NCBI GenBank assembly: GCA_950295325.1
Contig: CATNTY010000050.1
Coordinates: forward strand, 1 to 26,873
Direction: 5' to 3'
Origin: Polytrichum commune
Lineage: Eukaryota > Streptophyta > Polytrichopsida > Polytrichales > Polytrichaceae
DNA length: 26,873 bases
The translations under genes were made by a program, and so were the position numbers. The notes under the pieces were generated by a model. That model was not told the DNA's origin and searched no databases. It saw nothing but the letters and a program-made list of their open reading frames with translations. This document shows positions 11,102 to 18,850 of this stretch, in pieces. Positions within the stretch are counted from its first letter, which is position 1; each line of letters opens with the position of its first letter.

Positions 11102-11222
11102 GTGCCAAGTGTTGATACATTTAGTGATTAGTGCCAAAAGCTGATACTTTCTTGCCAAGCGTCGATGCTTTCATGCCAAGTGTCGGTACATTAAGTAAAT
11201 AATGCTAAGTGCCGAGATGAAT
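11102..11222. repeat. Degenerate tandem array with 21/29-base spacing
   Basis: Five units of the form TGCCAAGYGTYGATRCWTT start near 11103, 11132, 11153, 11174 and 11203, giving spacings of 29, 21, 21 and 29. The longer spacings come from about eight extra A/T-rich bases (TAGTGATT-like and AGTAAATA-like) after the first and fourth units, so the array has a symmetrical layout. No function is known. Confidence 0.7.
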
Positions 11223-11333
11223 GATGCTTCCTAATCTTTGATCTAAAGTCTTTGGGTGGCACTAATTCGCAGCGTAAACGAACTTAGTATTGCCTTCACT
11301 AATTTCCCACCCACATTGATTAGTATATTTAGT

Positions 11334-11417
11334 GTAGTTACATACGAACCGAGTTTGAGAAGTAACTGGTTGAAGTTCAAGGCTATAGGAAACTCACCGA
11401 TCATTGTAGAGGAATGT
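11334..11417. repeat. Dispersed repeat family 1, copy B (truncated)
   Basis: It matches 5298-5385 (TAGTTACA, GAGTTTGAGAA, GGTTGAAGTTCAAG, CACCGATCATT, TAGAGGAAT) and stops abruptly at GTATA. From the next base the sequence is that of family 2, making a direct chimeric junction. Confidence 0.75.
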
Positions 11418-11850
11418 ATAAGGTAGAAATACCATGAGCGGTTAACTACCCTCTAGCCGTGCATTAGACCACTATCATAGTGGTGAAGTGCCATTTCTGA
11501 AACGGATCATGGCTCGGCGGCAACTTCAATGCGTGCACACTTAGTGTAGCCAATGGGAGTCAAGTGTTAATGTACACATGAGGTAACCGATTTAGGCGAT
11601 GTTTTGTATGGAAATGTGGAGTACCGTGTTCGGTGTAGGGAGAATGTAGTGAAACGAGTAGAGGGTTGGACAAACTTTCCAATTTAAAAAATTGTGGGAG
11701 TTTTTGTACAAGACCGAAAAATACAAAACAACTTGCATTAATTCTTCATGAATCCTTCTCGTCTATCTTGGTTGTCTAATCTCATGATTGTCAGACGAGA
11801 TCTTCAATGCGAATCACCTTATTTTCACGGGTTAGGGTATTTCTACCTTA
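11418..11850. repeat. Dispersed repeat family 2, copy B
   Basis: This is the same-orientation match of 2172-2596, including the block GTAGCCAATGGGAGTCAAG and the right end ATTTCTACCTTA. Its last three bases (TTA, 11848-11850) form the left target-site duplication of the following MITE. The 85-codon open frame that begins at 11748 runs across the repeat into the MITE and is not a gene. Confidence 0.85.
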
Positions 11851-12234
11851 GGGTCGGTTCACACTATGGCCAAACTTCGAGAGGAGAAGCATTTGGACCA
11901 GTGAAAATGCAGAAATGTCCAAAGTCCGTCCTCTCGGCCTTCACACTAGAGGCCGAAGTCCAAAGAACGTCGCCTCCAAAAGAGCCTAGGTGGCAACACT
12001 TTTAGGAAGTTATGGTGCCAAGAGTTCAGCCTCTCGAGCAAAGTTTGGGTCGAGCAAAATGCTCGACCCAAACTTCCGTCGAGAGGCCGAACTTTTTTTC
12101 CATTAAAATATTCAAAATCTGACATTGGATTATTTTAATATATTTTTTCAGCTCAAAGGCTTCTCCTCTCGACATAGTTTGGTCCAGAAAAGTGACGCTT
12201 CTCCTCTCGACTTGGGCATAGTGTGAAGCGGCCC
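11851..12234. mobile_element. Tourist/Harbinger-type MITE, 384 bp
   Basis: The left end GGGTCGGTTCACACTATGGC is matched by an inverted right end that reads GGGCCGCTTCACACTATGCC on the minus strand. TTA lies directly outside both ends (11848-11850 and 12235-12237), the duplication typical of Harbinger-type insertion. Subterminal GTCGAGAGGAGAAGC-like blocks are also inverted. Near the middle (about 12025-12092) is a strong palindrome, with CAAAGTTTGGGTCGAGCA meeting TGCTCGACCCAAACTT around three A residues. There is no coding capacity, so it would depend on a transposase supplied elsewhere. Confidence 0.85.
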
Positions 12235-12237
12235 TTA

Positions 12238-12755
12238 GAATATGCTCTTCAAATTAATGAAGATGAACCGCAACGTGACAACAACATGTAAGTGGTGGGA
12301 GTTGGAAGCACTTGGATGTCGAGGGATTGGGCCCAACAATCCTCCCCGGGCAGTGTGCTAGTGATGTGTAATAATGTCGAGTACGGCCATCCAAGGCAAC
12401 AAGCAAGAAAAGAAGGACCCATCTGGGCCGGCAAGAACTCGCTACCTTAGTACATACAGCAGCTCCCTTTGTGTACAGTGTACAGACTCCCCTCACATGT
12501 GTAATGCCAGTCTGATTCTTCCCACATGTCGCTCTTCTGAGCACGGATATTTGTTTACTGGTTTTTTGGTTTTACGAGTATCTGCATGTTGGCTACACGA
12601 TGTAAAAGTGAAGAAGCAAGAATGCCATTTGATTTCTCGTTTGTTTGTTTGTTTGTTTGTTTGTTTGTTTGTTTGTTTGTTTGTTGTATCTAAATTTAAA
12701 ATTGGTGGCAGGATGTATTTTCTTCCTTCTTCTTCTGAAAATTGGAGTGAGGTTG
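12238..12755. other. Intergenic spacer between MITE and Harbinger element
   Basis: This contains a (GTTT)n microsatellite and otherwise unremarkable sequence. Overlapping open frames of 96-140 codons on both strands are produced mainly by the tetranucleotide run and have no recognisable domain. Confidence 0.5.
12639..12684. repeat. (GTTT)n microsatellite, about 11 units
   Basis: This is an uninterrupted tetranucleotide run. It leaves all frames open, which explains the LFVCLFVC and KQTNKQTN peptides seen in translation. Confidence 0.95.
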
Positions 12756-12769
12756 TAAGAGCATCCCCA

Positions 12770-13003
12770 CCAGACCGGGCACCGCCCTGGGCATAATTGC
12801 ACCGGTGGCACCCCGGGCATAGTGTGGGTTTACCCGACATATTGTTGGAGCCCACTAGCTCGGGTACATGCCCCTCTTCGAGGCCGGCCCCCGCCCGGTA
12901 TTACCCCCTTGCCCGATGTCTTGCCCGGATACCGATTCCGTGCCCGATGTGTTGCCCGATTCCCTACCCGATCCCTTTCGGTTCTCCGCCCGGAAATATA
13001 CTA
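12770..13003. repeat. Subterminal cluster of CCGGGCA / TGCCCGRT motifs
   Basis: Within about 230 bases just inside the left TIR, the core GCCCG or its inverse CGGGC recurs about ten times: CCGGGCAC, CCCGGGCAT, GCCCGGTATT, then TTGCCCGATG, TTGCCCGGAT, TGCCCGATGT, TTGCCCGATT and others. Similar words (ATGCCCGGTCC, TACCCGAGG, TACCCGAAG) occur inside the right TIR at about 15972-16015. Repeated subterminal words are common binding sites for transposon proteins. That ORF1 binds these is inference. Confidence 0.65.
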
Positions 13004-13009
13004 AAATCC

Positions 13010-14029
13010 CTCGTTAACTAATTCACTGATTAACTAATTCATCTCCATTGCTCGTGTGCTTCCAAAGCCAATAGTGGACTTGCAATGCTTCTACCGTGGG
13101 TTACTAGCAGCTTAGGCAGAAAATACACAATGAGTTTTCTCAAGAACTCTTGAAATAGGAGTTCAAAGACCTTGGGTGCTGCCTACTCAAGTTAGCAACT
13201 ATCATCTTATCTAAATTCCCTACTAACTTTCGAAAACTAATAATTCCATTCACACCAAAGAGTTATTTAATAAGAAACTAGACAACCAATGATGCATGAC
13301 ATTTAGCATCACTAAGCTTTAATGTAGGTGGACCAACATCAACTATGTCCATTCTACACTAATAACCCTAATTCTCATTAAGTTCCCAATGATAAGTGCA
13401 GTTTTCCAAGTAGTACCCAAGTGAAAAAGAATGTATTTTAGATGTACATAACATAGATGAAAGGAATTTTAGCATTAACTTACCTCTATAATATGATACA
13501 ACGGAGATTCTAAATGTCGCATTATCGAGCGTTGTACTCATATAAAAGAGGGAGTTTTGAGATTAAAAAGTTGGGTCTTGCAAAAAATGTGTCGTAATAT
13601 TGAGGGTGTCATATTAACGAGGTTCGACTATAGAACCCTGGTCTCTCCTTTCTTTTGTGTGCAGTGGTAGGATAAGGGCCGTACGTTGGGTTTGCACTAC
13701 TAGGGTCCACAACCAAAAACTCTCCAGAATGTAACGATTCTTATTAGTGGAGAGCCAAAAATATCGCGATCTCTGTACAGAGTGTACTCGGACCACATAC
13801 TTTATACCTCCGAAGTGGTAATTTGTGGCGTCGCAATAATTTGGGACATAGTATAATAGATGATGATACCCATGAGTTCGGGGCACGGTCTGGTAAAGGA
13901 AGGGAAAGAAAAGGAAATGAAAGAGTGTCCAATACATGTGAGTGGGGATAACTGCATACACAAAAAATCTTAAAATAATACGAACTCAAAGATTCGACAC
14001 TGTTAGTTGATTCGACACCAAAGGCCACT
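13010..14029. other. Interior of the Harbinger element, no recognisable coding
   Basis: This is the place where a second transposon gene (the DDE nuclease) might be expected, but neither strand gives a motif that I recognise. The open frames at 13614-13961 and 13744-14103 (-) overlap in different frames and look like chance. The composition is more AT-rich than the two element ends. Confidence 0.5.
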
Positions 14030-14170
14030 CTGAAGACCCCGACGCAGTGATCAGGGAGAGTTTTAGGCATGATTGGTTGAGATCCTAGTGTTTGCAAGTC
14101 CAACCGGTTACATCATGTTGACATCCTTAGGGTTCTCCTTCGTTAAACTGGGGTATATTCCCCTCTATAC
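14030..14170 (-). repeat. Dispersed repeat family 1, copy C (inverted)
   Basis: Its reverse complement matches about 5392-5512, sharing GTAACCGGTTGGACTTGCAA, ACTAGGATCTCAACC and GATCACTG. It lies inside the Harbinger element, which implies either insertion after the element arrived or capture of this sequence by the element. Confidence 0.75.
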
Positions 14171-14424
14171 AGTCCTCCAGAATATATGACTTTGTTAGAT
14201 TTTTTCTTCTCGTCTCCATTTATTTCTTCAACTCGAGACAGTGGTTTCAGAAGCTTGAGCGAGTTGGCAAGTGTGTGAGCATGCACACAAATTGAAGCGT
14301 TACAATCTCAGCATAAGCCAGGACTCTGCCAATGATTACATGGTCCCATAACCATCGTCAAAACCCCAAGTTGCAGGTATAAAGGAAAAAATTCATGGAA
14401 TTCCAGGGAGCTGGAGCGTGGCGT

Positions 14425-14551
14425 GGTTTGTGTTTGTGTTTGTGTTTGTGTTTGAATTTGAGTTTGTGTTTGTGTTTGTGTTTGAGTTTGAGTTTGAGTT
14501 TGAGTTTGTGTTTGTGTTTGTGTTTGTGTTTGTGTTTGAGTTTGAGTTTGT
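14425..14551. repeat. Hexanucleotide array GTTTGT/GTTTGA, about 21 units
   Basis: This is an almost pure six-base array in which the sixth base alternates between T and A in blocks, with a single ATTTGA variant near 14455. Because the unit length is a multiple of three and lacks stops, it opens several frames on both strands (TQTQ, KHKH, NTNT, VFVF, CLCL). None of these is a gene. Confidence 0.95.
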
Positions 14552-14678
14552 TGACGCCGCGTTTGAAGAGACGTTGTATAACATTGCACATTGGAATCCA
14601 ATTAAGACAAATAAATTGCAGACATAAATCAGGAATACAAATACATAATTATGAGCCTAACTCTAACAAATACATAAT

Positions 14679-15914
14679 TCAGATTCTTGAGCCCTGCAAC
14701 CATGTGGATGGAGGGGAGATTTGCCTAGGTACAAACTGTTCCCAAATTGCAGGGGTCCAAAACTGGCCAAAGAGTTCATGAGGATCAGCAGAGAGTCGTC
14801 GACGTTGTGATGGGGGAGGGTTAATTGCGAAGTCATTAGGTTGAGAATCTAGGATGGTGGTTGTATCCTCATCACTATCCGAAGCTGGTTGGCCGAAGTC
14901 ATTCCCAAAAGCATTTAGATCAGCTACCCTCCTCCTGTCTGCAAACAAGTCGGAGGAATCATCCTCACAATCATCATCATTATCATCTTCTTCATTCAAA
15001 TCTCCTCTAAACCCTAACCCTTGTGTTGGTGCAGGTGCAGGTGCAACAGGCGTGTTGGAGCAGACTCCAAACCGAGGAGGAGTAGGCTCGTTGGAGGCAG
15101 CAACTTCGGCAGCAACCTGTGCCTTGAGCTTTGCAAGCTTTTGGGTCCTGCGGAGGTGGAGCCACTGTCTAGCAAGGTCACAGGTAATGTTCTTATCCTC
15201 TACTGTAAACAAGCTAAAAGCATTTTGCTGAGCAATTTGCTCAGCTTTCTTCAATGTAGCTGCAGCAAAGTCAGTTGTAGCTTTTGCATTAGCGCGCAAA
15301 GCTAGCTCCTTCCCCTTACTTTGTGCATGCTCGTTTTTTGCCGACTTAGCACCCTGTGGTCTTGTCTGTGCAGGTGGCGATTCGGTGGAGGGAGCCTGGC
15401 CATTCGGAGAAAGCAGATCGCGACGATCAACAGGCAACCCCTCTCTTGAGGGCGGATCAAACCCTCCACCCTTTCGCTTGCCCATAAATATTGCCGCAAA
15501 CCTAGGATAGCTCTTTAACAACAACCAGCAATGTTTTAGAACAAATGCCTTCCCTCATTTTTGCTTGTACAAGCTCATAGCATCTAATACAAAATCATCC
15601 TCACTCTTCCCACTCTCATTCAGATCTCTCACTGACTGATAGCAACCACTGAACTTGGCGACAGATTGCTTGATGTCAGACCATTTTGTCTCTAGAGACC
15701 TAGCAGGACGATCAGCTCCTCCCTCGGGTTTGTGTCTAGCATAGTGCGTTGCTACATTGATCCAAAATTGTGCATTCTTCTGCCCTATCCCTCTCCTGGC
15801 ATCGGTGGAAGTATGCATAAAACTTCGGCAACACTGTTCTTCCTCCTCCGGGCAGAAGTTCCTGCCCTTCTTGGTCCTCCCACCCGTTGCAGGCACACCC
15901 CCCCTTCCTGACAT
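14679..15914 (-). pseudogene. Harbinger ORF1 (Myb/SANT-like, NAM-associated type), one in-frame stop
   Basis: The frame runs from ATG at 15914 to its end at 14679, 412 codons including stops. A single TGA at 15557-15555 splits it, and the frame is unchanged across it. Residues 1-119 contain a trihelix/Myb-like region with GRNFCPEEEE near 18-27, FWINVATHYARHKP near 50-63, RSLETKWSDIKQSV near 73-86 and KFSGCYQSV near 88-96. Right after the stop, GKAFVLKHCWLLLKSYPRF matches the next conserved block of this family, so the stop interrupts a domain and is not a natural end. The remainder has a basic KRKGGG patch, a Pro/Gln-rich linker, an Ala/Lys-rich helical stretch and an acidic Asp/Glu run. Known family members are DNA-binding partners of the Harbinger transposase or domesticated plant proteins. 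A recent nonsense mutation is the simplest reading; a sequencing error is possible. Confidence 0.75.
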
Positions 15915-16564
15915 GGTGGAATAAGTCCAAAGTTGGGCTAACTGCCGGATGGCGTTGGCGGGCAGAACACGGTACCCGAGGCCAATATACCCGAAGAGCT
16001 CCTCCCAAATGCCCGGTCCGGCACCCTTTATGGCGTTAGCGTCGACTGGTGGACGTTAGAACTTGGCGTCCTGGGCACCGGATTTCCAGGAGTGCCGTTC
16101 AACTGACTTATACCTCTGCTGGTGGGGACGCTCTAAGGGAGGAGCTATCGTGGCTGATGTGTTGGCGACGACATAGGGTTACGTATGAGACAGTTGATTC
16201 CGGGCTGGCACTGACTTGCCAAGCCATGTTGTTTCGTTGGCTTTTGGGACTCATTTTATTTTTTCGTTCTAAAGAGAGACGGTCACCTTACTGTATTTGG
16301 TGCAATTTGGAGTCATGAAGCCATAACAAAACACTGCTTTTGAGACGACTTAAGTACATCGTGGGAGCATTCAACGAGCAAGGGAGGGTGTGAGGGAATC
16401 ATCCCATACGAGCGTACCTCTCATTCGTCCTACATAAAAGCTATGAAAGAATACACAACCAGGGGTTGCTATTTTTAGTGAATATGACACCAAAATCGAC
16501 TTTTAAAGGCCCCGACTTAGTCTAGTCCAAGTCATTTTAAACGAATCGGTCATAAACCTATAGT

Positions 16565-16576
16565 GGGGGGGGGGGG
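16565..16576. repeat. 12-G homopolymer
   Basis: Twelve consecutive G residues, the same length as the G run at 1106-1117. Confidence 0.9.
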
Positions 16577-17202
16577 TCAAGTTTTTATGTTGGATGGATG
16601 ATAAGTACGCTCGTATGGGAAAACTCCCTCTCTATGCAGGCAAGCCTCACCCAAAGGAAAGGAAAGACAGAGAGAAACATGCAGGTTGTTGCAATACAAC
16701 GTACAAACCTGGCCCTGATATTTGTTTGTTACTACATGGCACCTCACATCACGTACTCTCCCTCCAAGCCTTATGATTTCCCATAGAATCCGGAGAGCAT
16801 TCCAAGTTTCTCATAACTCCTGCTTTGTGAAAACATGAATGAAATTAAGACCAGGTCTTTACATGCTGTGAGGCCCTTTGGACAAGACATCATCGGAAAT
16901 AGTCCGCCCTTCTTTTTGATAATGCCCTCCCTGTCTCTTGGGCCTCACCTATTACTTACAGCCTATCTATCACATTCAAAAGCTGATCATGGAGCCTGGA
17001 GAACTACAGTACTGCGACTAGTAATAATTATGATACGCTAGCTGCAGCACAAGACCCGGGGAGGCAGCTAGCACAAGCACCTCATTGATCCCTCACAACT
17101 AGCTAGCTACAGTAGCTAGCTATGTACTCATGAACTGACCTAACCTTATATCTTGTAGTCCGATGTAACTTACATACAGCACTGCACTGGAATGCAACCT
17201 CA

Positions 17203-17363
17203 CCCTCTCTCTCTCCCTCTCTCCCTTCACATGTGTCACATTGCTAATTCCCACTTACTTGATGACACCAACTGCAAGAGATGAATAGGTATCAGAGAGA
17301 GAGAGAGAGAAAGAAAATTGAACTAAACGGGTGTACCTTATCCCTGGATGTGTGTGTGTGTGT
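17203..17363. repeat. CT, GA and TG microsatellite cluster
   Basis: Three separate runs occur within 160 bases: a CT-rich run at 17203-17225, (GA)n at about 17294-17310 and (TG)n at about 17349-17363. The CT and GA runs are mutual inverses about 70 bases apart. In plant promoters GA/CT runs can bind BPC-type GAGA factors. Whether this is regulatory here is unknown. Confidence 0.85.
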
Positions 17364-18850
17364 ATAAGTTGGCTAAGAGTAGACCTGTATAAGGTGCAGG
17401 CAGTGAATGAGGACCAAGTGGTTATACTTATAACCTTAATTAGTTCCAGAAAATTGCTGAGGAGCTTCAACAGTCTCCATATGTATATGGGCTTCCATCT
17501 TCTTCCCCCGCTTGTGGGGCTGCATTGATTGTTAGGGGTTGATGTGGGTGTGTTATGTCAATGTGAGGTTTTGGTGGGTTTTCCACCAAGCGTGTCGAAA
17601 TCTGGCGCCCCTTGGGTCCTTACTTATGGTGGTGGTCAGGAGATCGGATATTGCATGGGGAGATGAATCTTGGGGTGTGGGAAAAGACAGACGGTTTCGA
17701 AAATTATGGAGCAGATTTGCAGACAATATTGACCTTACGAAGCTGCAAGGTATGTATAGATAGCTGTACTAGGTATCTGCATTTTGCTTGGCATCATATT
17801 TCCCCACATGTACAAGCTACTGTAGGCTTTGTATTCTTGTAGTGTGGAGCTTGATTACTTTATTTCTGTTTTTTTTTATTTTTAATTTTATTGATGATGA
17901 TGATGTTCCTGTGCTCATGTTCGTGAGGCTAATTCAGTTTTGTGGATGATGATCCTTCACTCCAAATGGGTTGTGAAGAACTTGGTGGTGTATCTGTGGT
18001 CGCAAAGAAGCTTCAAAATGAAAGGGTAGTAGGATGAGTGTTAAGGTGACAGTAAAAGAACCTCCATCCTGAGTAATGACTTGGGCAAGTGAGCTTTTCT
18101 TTCAAAGTTTTGGGTTGCGAAGCAGGATTTATCTCTGGTTTCATAGTTTAGAGGTTTCACCAAGTTTCTTCTCTTTTTCTCTCCTCTTTTCTTTCTTCTT
18201 CGGAAAATAAGAGCGTCCCCTATATCAGGATGTTAACCCAACACTCTTGTCTCTAATGATGACCCTCGTGTCCACATTTTGCGCTTCTTGTTACACCTCT
18301 TGGTTATCATCTTGGTGATTCTGTTGACACTGGAACTTTCGGGGAGCCACATGGTTTGAGTGTTTGTACCTATTTGTAAATTTGAAATCAGGAGGAGCAA
18401 TAGGCGAGCTCATCAACTTGAATCCAACGGCGCATTTCTGCCTCACCTTATTTCTGGTATCGAGTTCATCGATTCTTGTCTTAACTCAACCCGAACTCCC
18501 CTCCTGACACTTCCTTGCTTCTAACAATGCACATGAGTATACGTCTCCCATTTGCTGCTGTCTTACAAAAAAATAATTCAAGCAACTGAAAGCTGAAAGA
18601 ATTATCCCTGATATGGAAATTTGTATCTCCGAATTTCAGAGTGCGAGGTTGAACCAATGAGGCGTTGTCCGAGAATTGGCTCAAGTCATGGCCAACGCCA
18701 TCACATGAGCGGAGTGAATGGCAAGGCACATCATCATCAAATTGGAAGAATCTGGGTATGGTGACCATAGCCACGGTGGCGATATTGCACTCGGAGGCAA
18801 TCTGGAGGGATTAACGTAGTGTGGGTGGGATTACAGCCTTGACTGTAAGC

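Larger units (their letters stand above)
12759..16133 (-). mobile_element. PIF/Harbinger-type DNA transposon, ORF1 only, 3375 bp
   Basis: The left end begins GAGCATCCCCACCAG and the right end, read inverted, begins GAGCGTCCCCACCAG, a 14 of 15 match. TAA lies directly outside both ends (12756-12758 and 16134-16136), the three-base target-site duplication expected for PIF/Harbinger. Inside, a minus-strand Myb/SANT-like ORF1 lies near the right end. The left 250 bases are crowded with CCGGGCA/TGCCCGAT motifs. No DDE transposase (HARBI1-type) open frame is visible. The middle contains a hexanucleotide array and an inverted piece of repeat family 1, suggesting internal deletion and later insertion. 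It is probably non-autonomous. The strand follows ORF1. Confidence 0.8.
16137..18850. other. Upstream region of the glycosyltransferase gene, no coding exon supported
   Basis: This holds microsatellites (below), an AGCTAGC-rich patch at 17039-17126 and a pyrimidine-rich tract at about 18165-18200. A good donor-like sequence, AAG|GTATGT, lies at about 17748-17753. It could end a 5' untranslated exon whose intron precedes 18851, but I cannot pair it with a convincing acceptor. The open frames here (16049-16318, 17539-17763, 18481-18774 reverse) have no recognisable domains. No TATA box or start site is called. Confidence 0.4.

Noticed and set aside
2172-11850. A single 9.7 kb LTR retrotransposon bounded by the two family 2 repeats
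   Set aside because: No gag, protease, reverse transcriptase, integrase, primer-binding site or flanking duplication could be seen, and the interior has unrelated repeats.
12374-12855. Open frames of 120-140 codons on both strands
   Set aside because: They are kept open by the GTTT microsatellite and show no domain or splice support.
14308-14781. Repetitive TQTQ, KHKH, NTNT and VFVF open frames
   Set aside because: They are products of a stop-free hexanucleotide array read in several frames.
15005-15019. Interstitial telomere repeat (CTAAACCCTAACCCT)
   Set aside because: Only about two units, and they lie within the ORF1 coding sequence, so chance codon composition explains them.
14854-15305. 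Plus-strand open frames of 94-125 codons
   Set aside because: They are antisense shadows of the minus-strand Harbinger ORF1, whose frame carries the recognisable domain.
15530-15580. An intron removing the in-frame TGA from ORF1
   Set aside because: Conserved family sequence runs right up to and directly after the stop, so splicing would delete domain residues. A nonsense change is simpler.
17539-17763. A coding exon ending at the AAG|GTATGT donor
   Set aside because: The translated product has no recognisable motif and no acceptor joins it in frame to 18851. At best it is an untranslated leader exon.
18821-18850. An earlier GTG start for the glycosyltransferase
   Set aside because: Plant nuclear genes start at ATG. 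The first ATG in frame after the TAA at 18812 is at 18851 and gives a normal type II membrane N-terminus.
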